Below, one piece after another: positions 1 through 6,185 of a stretch of 8,950 nucleotides of DNA. Position 1 is the stretch's first letter; each line of letters begins with the position of its first letter. The position numbers were made by a program, and so were the translations under genes. The DNA lies in NCBI GenBank assembly GCA_903918155.1, contig CAIXDD010000213.1:1-8950 (forward strand), given 5' to 3'. This DNA is from an uncultured Hyphomicrobiales bacterium. Lineage in GTDB: Bacteria; Pseudomonadota; Alphaproteobacteria; Rhizobiales; Beijerinckiaceae. Under the pieces are notes generated by a model, which saw only the letters and a list, made by a program, of their open reading frames with translations, did no database searches and had not been told where the DNA came from.

Positions 1-128
1 CGCTGCGGGCGCAGGCCCGGCGCGGCGGCGGCGATGCGCGCGGCCGCCGCCGCATGACGCGGGCCGGCGGTTGCGGACACGCCGAGCGAACGGCGGATAT
101 TGGCGAAGATCTCGTCGCGCGCGCTCAT
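1..128 (-). CDS. lutC: LutC, L-lactate utilisation protein (5' end only)
   Basis: Only the first 42 codons are inside the window; the gene continues past the left edge. The start ATG (128..126) overlaps the lutB stop in an ATGA, and an AAGGGG-type ribosome binding site lies 8 nt upstream inside the end of lutB, so the start is well supported and translation is probably coupled. The N-terminus MSARDEIFANIRRSLGV is typical of LutC/YkgG proteins, which usually run to a little over 200 residues and carry one LUD domain. An Ala-rich segment follows, as is common before the LUD fold. LutC is the third component of the LutABC L-lactate oxidation complex; its exact biochemical role is not settled. 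The identification rests on the short N-terminus plus position directly after lutB; the LUD domain itself is not visible here. Confidence 0.8.
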   Translation of the reverse strand, partial: MSARDEIFANIRRSLGVSATAGPRHAAAAARIAAAAPGLRPQ

Positions 129-1546
129 CTGCGTCGCCCCTTCCATTGCGCCTGAAACGTGTCGCCCTGCGGGGCGGGCATGTCGCGATGATCGGTCCAG
201 CCCGCCGCGAAGGGCAGGCGCGCGAAGCGGCCGCGCCCGCGCGCCATGAAAGACAGCGTGCGCGCGGCGATGCGCGCCGCAAGGCCGTAGAGCGTGGGCC
301 TGCGCGCGAAAAAGGCCCATAGCCGCAGGCCGCCGCGCGTGGCGGCGGGCGAAAGATGGCGTTCGAATTCGCGCTCGCGCCAATGGCGCATGAGTTTGGG
401 CAGCGGAATGCGCACCGGGCAGACGCTCTCGCAGCGTCCGCAGAAGGTGGAGGCGTTGGGCAGATGGCCCGCCTTGTCGACGCCGATCAGCGAGGGCGTG
501 AGCACCGCGCCCATCGGGCCGGGATAGACCCATCCATAGGCGTGCCCGCCGACCGCGTGATAGACGGGACAATGGTTCATGCAGGCGCCGCAGCGGATGC
601 AGCGCAGCATCTCCTCGAAGGCGCCGCCGAGCATGGCGGAGCGTCCGTTGTCGACGAGCACGACGTGATAGTCCTGCGGGCCGTCGAGATCCCCCGCCCG
701 GCGCGGGCCGGTGGAGACCGTCGTATAGACCGACATGTCCTGCCCCGTGGCCGAGCGCGCCAGCACGCGCAGCAGGCCGGCGGCGTCCTCCAGCGTCGGC
801 GCGATCTTCTCGATCGAGGCGACGACGACATGGACCTTGGGCAGGATCTGCGAGAGGTCGCCATTGCCTTCATTCGTGACGATGATGGAGGAGCCCGTCT
901 CCGCCACCAGCATATTGGCGCCCGTCACGCCCATGTCGGCGGCGAGGAATCGCGCGCGCAATTCCGCCCGCGCCTCCGCAAGCAGGCTCTCCGGCGCCGA
1001 GAGGTCGCGCCCGTCGGGCAGATGGACATGGGCGCGGCGGAACTCCGCCTCCACGTCTTCCTGATTGAGATGAACGGCGGGCGCGATGATATGCGAGGGC
1101 GCCTCGCCGCGCAGCTGGATGATATATTCGCCCAGATCCGTCTCCACCGCCCGCACGCCGGCGCGTTCAAGCGCCGCGTTGAGGCCGATTTCCTCGGAGA
1201 CCATCGACTTGCCCTTGGCCACGGTCTTCGCGCCGCAAGCCTGCGCGATCTCCACGACGATGCGGCAGGCCTCCTCCGCCGTGCGCGCCCAATGCACATG
1301 GCCGCCGGCCGCGCGCACATTGCGCTCGTAGATTTCGAGATAGACGTCGAGATGGGCGAGCGCATGGTCGCGCAGGTCGCGCGCCTGATCGCGCAGCGCC
1401 TCGAATTCCGGCAGGGCCTGCGCGGCGGCGGCGCGGCGCGCGATGAAATTCGCGCGCACATTGAGCAGCGCCTTCTGCAATTGCGCGTCGTCGAGCGCGC
1501 GCCGCGCATTCTCCTTGAATCGCGGCGAGGTGGAATGGACGGTCAT
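125..1546 (-). CDS. lutB: LutB, iron-sulfur LUD-domain subunit of L-lactate oxidation
   Basis: 473 residues, the usual length for LutB/YkgF. LutB carries electrons in the cytoplasmic LutABC system, which oxidises L-lactate to pyruvate. Residues about 70-300 form the LUD domain, with KGKSMVSEEIGLN at 111-123 and TGANMLVAETGSS at 208-220. A [4Fe-4S] motif follows, C316-x2-C319-x2-C322-x3-C326-P, and then a second cysteine group, C369-x2-C372-x3-C376-P. The second group has three cysteines, which as I recall is normal in many LutB proteins (Bacillus type). The basic, Trp/Arg-rich C-terminus from about residue 385 fits the LutB C-terminal domain. The start ATG lies 4 nt after the upstream stop, with GGGG about 10 nt before it, and the N-terminus MTVHSTSPRFKENARRAL matches the family. 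The gene overlaps lutC by 4 nt. The middle position in a lutA-x-lutB-lutC order supports the call. Confidence 0.95.
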   Translation of the reverse strand: MTVHSTSPRFKENARRALDDAQLQKALLNVRANFIARRAAAAQALPEFEALRDQARDLRDHALAHLDVYLEIYERNVRAAGGHVHWARTAEEACRIVVEIAQACGAKTVAKGKSMVSEEIGLNAALERAGVRAVETDLGEYIIQLRGEAPSHIIAPAVHLNQEDVEAEFRRAHVHLPDGRDLSAPESLLAEARAELRARFLAADMGVTGANMLVAETGSSIIVTNEGNGDLSQILPKVHVVVASIEKIAPTLEDAAGLLRVLARSATGQDMSVYTTVSTGPRRAGDLDGPQDYHVVLVDNGRSAMLGGAFEEMLRCIRCGACMNHCPVYHAVGGHAYGWVYPGPMGAVLTPSLIGVDKAGHLPNASTFCGRCESVCPVRIPLPKLMRHWREREFERHLSPAATRGGLRLWAFFARRPTLYGLAARIAARTLSFMARGRGRFARLPFAAGWTDHRDMPAPQGDTFQAQWKGRRR

Positions 1547-1550
1547 GACG

Positions 1551-3671
1551 TCAGTCGCCCCAGTTGAGAATGCTCATGAGATTGCTGCTCTTGTCGGTCC
1601 ATACGATCTCCGCGCGGCCCTTGTCGCGCCATTCGGAGACTTCGCGCTTCACGTCGGGCGTCTCGAAGAAGCCCTTGTCGCGCGAATACAGCGCCCAGGA
1701 GATGGGCTGTTCGCACTCCTCGCTCTCCGGCGTCTCGAACCAGCGCACGTCGAGGCCGAAGCGGCGCGCCATGCCGCGATGCAGGGGCGCCATTTCGAAC
1801 GTGTCCAGCTCGAAATTGATGGCCAGCACGCCGTCCGGCGCCAGATGGGCGAGATAGACCTCGAAGGCTTCCTGCGTCATCAGATGCATCGGCGGCGAGG
1901 CGCCGCGAAAGGCGTTCATCACCAGAACGTCGAAATTCTGCTTCTCGCCGGCGGCGAGCTGGCGCTCCAGCACGAGGCGGCCGTCGCCCAGCAGCACGTC
2001 GGCGCGCGCGCGCGTCTCCTTGAGGAAAAAGAAGCGGCGGTTCACGACGTCGAGCACGGCCGGGTTCAGCTCGTAATAGCGCATCACGTCGCCCTCGCGG
2101 CCAAGGCCCGCGACCATGCCCGCGCCAAGCCCCACCACGCCGATGCGCAGCGGCGCCTTGGGATCGGCGCGGCGCCTGGCGTGATGGTCGAAGACGAGGC
2201 CGAGCGCGCTGTCCTCGTCGAAGCCGCAGGAGGGTTCGAGATGTTTCTCGACCTTCTGGAATTGCGACCCCTGATCGACGCCTGCCTGCTGCATGACCAG
2301 GCTGTAATGCTCGGGGTCGCGCTCGTCTTCTTTCACCACGCGCAGCACGCCGTAGAAATTGCGCACGCGCTCCACGAGCACCTGTTCGGTGCGCGCCTCG
2401 TCATAGACGGCGACCGCGATTCCGAACACGAAGAAAAGGCCCGCCGCGCCGGCCGCAGGCGCCAGCCAGGCGCGCGCGCCCGCGCGGATGTCGCGCAGGA
2501 CGAGCCAGCCGGCCGCCGCGCCGATGGCGGCGAGCACGAGCTGATGTTCGAAATAATCGCGGAAGACGAGCGGGGCGGCGAGCGCGACCGCGATTCCGCC
2601 CAGCGCGCCGCCGAAGGAGATCGCGAGATAGAATTTCGGCAGGCGGGCGGGCGCGGGCTGCAGGCGCACCATTTCGGCGTGGCAGATCATGCAGCCGACG
2701 AAGAGCGTGGCGCATTGCAGCGCGAGCTGGGCGAGCAGGTCGCCCGACGTCTCGGGCCGCGTCATCATCAGCGTCACGCCGCCCAGCGCCAGAAAGGCGA
2801 GCGCGAAAGGCGCCCGGCGATAGACGCCTTGCCCGCCGAAGGCGATGACGAACGTGAGCAGGTAAAGGCTGAGCGGGGCGATCCACAGGAAGGGCACGAC
2901 CGCCGACCATTGCGTGATGGCGTTGGTGGTGGCCAGCAGCAGAATGGAGCCCAGCGCCGAAAAGGCGATCCAGAGCGCGGTGGAATCGCCCTGCGCCGCG
3001 CGCGCGTCGCGCAAGGGGGCGAGCGCCTCCTGCGCGCTGGCGCCCGCCTGCGCCGGGGCGGCGCGCATGGTGAGGAGCGCGCAGACGACGAACAGCGCCG
3101 CATAGATCGCGAAGGCCCAAGACCACAGGATCGTCTGCTCGCTGCTGGAGAAGGCGCGCTCGAAGACGAAAGGATAGCTCAACAGGCCAAGGAAGGAGCC
3201 GAAATTGGACGCCGCGAAGAAGCGCGCCGGATCAAGCCCCGCGCCCACGCTGGCGAGCCAGCGCGACAGCAGCGGCGAGGTGGTGGCGAGCGCCATGTAA
3301 GGCAGGCCGACGCTGGCCGCCAGCAAGGCGACGATGCGCCAGGTGGGATCGTCCTGCGCGCCGGGCTTCCAGCTTTCCGAAGGCGTGATCGGCAGGAGCA
3401 GCAGGACCAGGAGAACGAGGCCGATCTGGATTTTCGCCTGCGTCGCGACGGGAAAGGGCAGCGTCACGAGATAAGCGAGCGCATAGCCCGCCAGCAGCGC
3501 CACCTGAAAGAACAACATGCAGACGATCCATGTCGTCGCGCTGCCGCCGAACCATGGCAGGATATATTTGGCCAGCATCGGCTGCACCTGAAACAACAGG
3601 AAGCCCGCCAGCGCCATGACGGACGCGAAAGCGGCGGCGACGACGACGCGTTGACCCGGAAGGCGATCCAT
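1551..3671 (-). CDS. Membrane protein: MFS-like transporter region fused to spermidine-synthase-like domain
   Basis: 706 residues. The first ~425 are hydrophobic, with roughly 12-13 membrane-spanning stretches (for example about 9-29, 47-69, 112-133, 181-201, 255-278, 345-370, 403-422). Residues about 428-706 form a Rossmann-type spermidine-synthase-like domain: VRNFYGVLRVV at 436-446, nucleotide-binding GLGAGMVAG at 514-522, YYELNP at 532-537, GDGRLVLER at 562-570, and a C-terminus with WTDKSSNL at 691-698. This layout matches proteins annotated as fused MFS/spermidine synthase, whose substrate is generally unknown. The start is fixed by a GAGG site 7 nt upstream of ATG. The gene lies 47 nt after lutA and 4 nt before lutB, so it is almost certainly cotranscribed with them. 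Residues normally acidic in the catalytic loop are Asn586 and Ala591 (see findings), so polyamine synthesis is doubtful. A transport or sensing role tied to lactate is only a guess from context. Confidence 0.85.
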   Translation of the reverse strand: MDRLPGQRVVVAAAFASVMALAGFLLFQVQPMLAKYILPWFGGSATTWIVCMLFFQVALLAGYALAYLVTLPFPVATQAKIQIGLVLLVLLLLPITPSESWKPGAQDDPTWRIVALLAASVGLPYMALATTSPLLSRWLASVGAGLDPARFFAASNFGSFLGLLSYPFVFERAFSSSEQTILWSWAFAIYAALFVVCALLTMRAAPAQAGASAQEALAPLRDARAAQGDSTALWIAFSALGSILLLATTNAITQWSAVVPFLWIAPLSLYLLTFVIAFGGQGVYRRAPFALAFLALGGVTLMMTRPETSGDLLAQLALQCATLFVGCMICHAEMVRLQPAPARLPKFYLAISFGGALGGIAVALAAPLVFRDYFEHQLVLAAIGAAAGWLVLRDIRAGARAWLAPAAGAAGLFFVFGIAVAVYDEARTEQVLVERVRNFYGVLRVVKEDERDPEHYSLVMQQAGVDQGSQFQKVEKHLEPSCGFDEDSALGLVFDHHARRRADPKAPLRIGVVGLGAGMVAGLGREGDVMRYYELNPAVLDVVNRRFFFLKETRARADVLLGDGRLVLERQLAAGEKQNFDVLVMNAFRGASPPMHLMTQEAFEVYLAHLAPDGVLAINFELDTFEMAPLHRGMARRFGLDVRWFETPESEECEQPISWALYSRDKGFFETPDVKREVSEWRDKGRAEIVWTDKSSNLMSILNWGD

Positions 3672-3678
3672 TCACAAA

Positions 3679-3682
3679 CCTC
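3679..3682 (-). promoter_or_regulatory. Ribosome binding site of the MFS/SpeE fusion gene
   Basis: GAGG on the minus strand, 7 nt before the ATG at 3671. It is the only good Shine-Dalgarno match in the 47-nt gap after lutA and fixes the start of the fusion gene. Its presence means the gene is translated independently and not only by coupling to lutA. No rho-independent terminator shape (GC-rich stem plus T-run) is seen in this gap. Confidence 0.7.
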
Positions 3683-3718
3683 GATTGGGCGCGCAGGCGC
3701 CGGAAAAAGCGCGCGCGT

Positions 3719-4540
3719 TCACGCGTCCGCCGCGCGGGGCGCCGCCGAGGGCGCGCCGATGGGGGCCGCGTCCGTCATGCCGGCCAGCACTTCGGCGACA
3801 TGGCGCACCTCGATCTTCGAGCCCTGCCGGGCGAGCTTGCCGGCGATGTTCATGAGGCACCCGAGATCGCCCGCCAGCAACACGCCGGCGCCGCCCGTCC
3901 CGGCCGCGCCCGCGCCCGCGCAGGCGGCCTCCACGCAGGCCGTCTTCGCGCTGACGATCGCGTCGGAGACGTCGCCGTATTTGACCGCGAAGGTTCCGCC
4001 GAATCCGCAGCACACGTCGGCGTCCTTCATTTCGGCCAGCGCGAGGCCGGCGACGCTGCGCAACAGCGCGCGCGGCTGGTCGCGCACGCCCAATTCCCGC
4101 AAGCCCGCGCAGGAATCGTGATAGGCGACGGCGCCTTCGAAAGAGGCCTCCACGCGGCGCACGCCCAACACGTCGTACAGGAAGCTCGTCAGCTCATGCG
4201 TTCTGGCCGCGAAGGCGCGGGCGCGGGCGGCGAGCGCGGGATCGTCGGCGAACAGGTCCGGATAATGGCGCGCGGCCATGCCGGCGCAGGACCCCGACGG
4301 CGCGACCGCGTAATCGACATTGGCGAACGCGTCCATCATGGCCAGCGCGAGGTCGCGCGCGCTCGCGCGGTCGCCTGAATTATAGGCCGGCGGGCCGCAG
4401 CAGGTCTGCGGCGGCACGATCACCTCGCAGCCGGCCGCCTCCAGCAGGCGCGCGGCCGCGAAGCCGACGCTGGGCCGAAAGACATCCACGAGGCAGGTGA
4501 CCATCAATCCCACCCGAACCGGCCCGCCGTTCCGCGTCAT
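3719..4540 (-). CDS. lutA: LutA, CCG-domain subunit of L-lactate oxidation
   Basis: 273 residues from the preferred start. LutA (YkgE type) is the cysteine-rich subunit of the LutABC L-lactate oxidation system. It has two CCG-type repeats. The first covers the N-terminal half, with QTCCGPPAYNSGD at 45-57 and SGSCAGM at 82-88. The second has HDSCAGL at 141-147, VCCGFGGTF at 176-184 and GDLGCLMNIAG at 224-234. Two ATG codons stand in tandem (4543 and 4540). GGAGG at 4545-4549 is 1 nt from the first and 4 nt from the second, so the second is chosen. Upstream extension to 4654 is possible in frame but gives low-complexity sequence with no family resemblance. A Gly/Ala-rich stretch at about 205-221 and an Ala/Pro tail after 257 look like linker or disordered additions. 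It is the first gene of the minus-strand operon. Confidence 0.93.
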   Translation of the reverse strand: MTRNGGPVRVGLMVTCLVDVFRPSVGFAAARLLEAAGCEVIVPPQTCCGPPAYNSGDRASARDLALAMMDAFANVDYAVAPSGSCAGMAARHYPDLFADDPALAARARAFAARTHELTSFLYDVLGVRRVEASFEGAVAYHDSCAGLRELGVRDQPRALLRSVAGLALAEMKDADVCCGFGGTFAVKYGDVSDAIVSAKTACVEAACAGAGAAGTGGAGVLLAGDLGCLMNIAGKLARQGSKIEVRHVAEVLAGMTDAAPIGAPSAAPRAADA

Positions 4541-4544
4541 CATT

Positions 4545-4549
4545 CCTCC
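4545..4549 (-). promoter_or_regulatory. Ribosome binding site of lutA
   Basis: A perfect GGAGG on the minus strand, followed by A and then ATGATG. Only the second ATG (4540) leaves a workable 4-nt spacing; the first is 1 nt away. This decides the lutA start and argues against the longer reading frame beginning at 4654. Confidence 0.75.
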
Positions 4550-4616
4550 GCGCGCGCTTCCCGATCCCTGCGCTATCGCCGATCCCGTCAAAAACCCGCC
4601 GGCAGATTGCCCCGCC

Positions 4617-4636
4617 CGCCTGCCGCTGGCAAGGCG
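4617..4636. repeat. Imperfect inverted repeat, candidate operator
   Basis: The left arm CGCCTGCC and right arm GGCAAGGCG pair over 8 bp with one bulged A, around a 3-nt centre (GCT). It lies between the putative glcD -35 box (4678) and the TTGACG element on the lut side (4591). No T-run follows on either strand, so it does not look like a terminator. It could bind a dimeric regulator, but in DNA this rich in G+C such a repeat can arise by chance. Confidence 0.35.
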
Positions 4637-4677
4637 CGGGCTCGCGCCGCGCAATCGCTTTTCACGCGAGCGCGGCT

Positions 4678-4706
4678 TTGCGGAGCGCGGGCGCGCGCTA
4701 TATGAT
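4678..4706 (+). promoter_or_regulatory. Putative sigma70-type promoter of glcDEF
   Basis: A -35-like TTGCGG at 4678-4683 and a -10-like TATGAT at 4701-4706 (5 of 6 consensus bases) are separated by exactly 17 nt. The AT-rich TATATGAT stands out in a GC-rich surrounding. Transcription would begin near 4712-4714, giving a leader of about 35 nt before the glcD ATG at 4749. This also argues against the in-frame ATG at 4713, which would sit at the transcript end with no ribosome binding site. Confidence 0.55.
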
Positions 4707-4739
4707 CGGTCGATGCGAACGCCCGGCCAAGGGGCCGCC

Positions 4740-4744
4740 GGAGG
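4740..4744 (+). promoter_or_regulatory. Ribosome binding site of glcD
   Basis: A perfect GGAGG, 4 nt before the ATG at 4749, the same spacing as at lutA. It selects this ATG over in-frame starts further upstream (4497 and 4713). Confidence 0.75.
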
Positions 4745-4748
4745 CCTG

Positions 4749-6185
4749 ATGAGCGAGATCCTTTTCCCTGAACCCGACGCGGGCGTGCTCGCCCGGCGCG
4801 AACAGATCCTGTCCGACCTGGCGGCCCTGCTGCCGGCCGAATGCCTGATCGCCAGCGAGGATGAGCGCCGCGCCTTCGAAACCGACGCGCTGACCGCCTA
4901 TCGCCGCCTGCCGCTCGCCGTGGCGCTGCCGCAAGACACGGCGCAGGTGAGCGCGCTTCTGCGCTATTGCAGCCAGGCGGGCGTGAAAGTCGTGCCGCGC
5001 GGGGCCGGCACGTCCCTGTCGGGCGGGGCGATCCCGCAGGAAGACGCGCTGGTGATCGGCGTGTCGAAGATGAACCGCATTCTCGACGTGAATCTCGCCG
5101 ACCGCACGATCCGCGTGCAGGCGGGCGTCACCAATCTCGCGGTGTCGGAGGCGGTGGCGCCGGACGGCTTTTTCTACGCGCCCGACCCCTCCTCGCAGCT
5201 CGCCTGCACCATCGCGGGCAATATCGGCATGAATTCGGGCGGCGCGCATTGCCTGAAATACGGCGTCACCACCAATAACGTGCTTGGCGCCAAACTCGTG
5301 CTGATGAACGGCGAGGTCGTGGAGCTGGGCGGCGCGAGTTTCGACGCGCCGGGACTCGACCTGCTGGGCGTTCTCGTGGGCTCGGAGGGCCAGCTTGGCA
5401 TCGTCACCGAGGCGGTTTTGCGCCTCGTGCGGGCGGCGGAAGGCGCGCGGCCCGTTCTGTTCGGCTTCGACTCCAGCGAGGCGGCGGGCGCCTGCGTGGC
5501 CGCGATCATCGGCGCGGGCATCGTGCCCGTGGCGATGGAGTTCATGGACAGGCCGGCGATCCGGATCTGCGAGGCCTTCGCGAAGGCCGGCTATCCGCTC
5601 GACGTGGAGGCGATGCTCATCATCGAGGTCGAGGGCTCCGAGGCGGAGATGGATGCGGAGCTGGCGCGCATCGTCGAGATCGCGCGCGCCCATGACGTGC
5701 GCGTCGTCAAGGAATCGCGCTCGGCGATGGAGACGGCCCTGATCTGGAAGGGCCGCAAATCCGCTTTCGGCGCCACCGGCCGCGTGGCCGATTACATCTG
5801 CATGGACGGCACCGTCCCCACCGGCCAATTGCCCTATGTGCTCAAGCGCACCGCCGAAATCGTGGCGAGCTACGGGCTGGGCGTGGCCAATGTGTTTCAT
5901 GCGGGCGACGGCAATATGCATCCGCTCATCATGTATGACGTCAACGATCCCGCCTCGCAGGCGAAGGCGGAAGCCGCGGGCATGGACATCCTGCGCCTGT
6001 GCGTGGACGCGGGCGGCTGCCTCACCGGCGAGCATGGCGTGGGCGTGGAGAAGCGCGACCTGATGCGCCACCAATTCTCGCAGGCCGATCTCGAACAGCA
6101 GATGCGCGTGCGCGCCGCCTTCGATCCGCAATGGCTGCTCAACCCCGCCAAGGTCTTTCCGCTCGACGGCCGGGTGAGCGGATGA
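4749..6185 (+). CDS. glcD: GlcD, FAD-binding catalytic subunit of glycolate oxidase
   Basis: 478 residues, close to the usual ~480-500. GlcD oxidises glycolate to glyoxylate with FAD, working with GlcE and GlcF at the inner membrane; the E. coli complex also accepts D-lactate. The PCMH-type FAD domain spans about 50-225: PRGAGTSLSGG at 83-93, PDPSS at 145-149, NIGMNSGGAHCLKYG at 158-172 and GSEGQLGIVTE at 211-221. The FAD-oxidase C-terminal domain follows to about 470, with HAGDGNMHP at 384-392, GEHGVG at 427-432 and the closing LLNPAKVFP. The start is fixed by GGAGG 4 nt upstream and a promoter-like element ending at 4706. The stop overlaps the glcE start as ATGA. A D-lactate dehydrogenase of the same superfamily is the main alternative, but glcE and glcF directly downstream favour glycolate oxidase. 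Confidence 0.95.
   Translation: MSEILFPEPDAGVLARREQILSDLAALLPAECLIASEDERRAFETDALTAYRRLPLAVALPQDTAQVSALLRYCSQAGVKVVPRGAGTSLSGGAIPQEDALVIGVSKMNRILDVNLADRTIRVQAGVTNLAVSEAVAPDGFFYAPDPSSQLACTIAGNIGMNSGGAHCLKYGVTTNNVLGAKLVLMNGEVVELGGASFDAPGLDLLGVLVGSEGQLGIVTEAVLRLVRAAEGARPVLFGFDSSEAAGACVAAIIGAGIVPVAMEFMDRPAIRICEAFAKAGYPLDVEAMLIIEVEGSEAEMDAELARIVEIARAHDVRVVKESRSAMETALIWKGRKSAFGATGRVADYICMDGTVPTGQLPYVLKRTAEIVASYGLGVANVFHAGDGNMHPLIMYDVNDPASQAKAEAAGMDILRLCVDAGGCLTGEHGVGVEKRDLMRHQFSQADLEQQMRVRAAFDPQWLLNPAKVFPLDGRVSG

Larger units (their letters stand above)
4541..4748. promoter_or_regulatory. Divergent lutA-glcD regulatory region
   Basis: 208 nt with no credible gene, lying between the two operons and so holding both promoters. 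For the lut side there is a TTGACG element (minus strand, 4591..4586), but no convincing -10 box at 16-18 nt, so that promoter is not firmly placed. Near the centre lies an imperfect inverted repeat (4617-4636), loosely enclosed by GATTGC (4605-4610) and its complement GCAATC (4651-4656). CCGATCCC occurs twice (4561-4568 and 4579-4586). These are candidate operator elements. Homologous systems in other bacteria are often controlled by GntR-type regulators (GlcC, LldR, LutR), but I recognise no such consensus site here and no regulator gene lies in the window. Confidence 0.7.

Noticed and set aside
417..443. The second cysteine group of LutB has three cysteines, not four, which first looked like a lost cluster ligand.
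   Set aside because: As I recall, the same CGxCxxxCP form occurs in Bacillus-type LutB proteins, so it is a family variant and not damage.
356..1567. A 403-codon plus-strand frame opposite lutB.
   Set aside because: It shadows lutB, whose iron-sulfur motifs and LUD domain are unmistakable; the opposite product has no recognisable features.
1443..4121. An 892-codon open frame on the plus strand, antisense to lutB, the fusion gene and lutA.
   Set aside because: It lies opposite three well-recognised genes, and its product is a low-complexity mix rich in Arg, His, Ala, Gln and acidic residues with no domain. High G+C makes stops rare in the frame opposite real genes.
4563..4591. A complete sigma70 promoter for lutA built on TTGACG (4591..4586, minus strand).
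   Set aside because: The -35-like box is good, but at 16-18 nt spacing the sequence is GGGATC-like, a poor -10 box. It is mentioned in the regulatory region but not called as a promoter.
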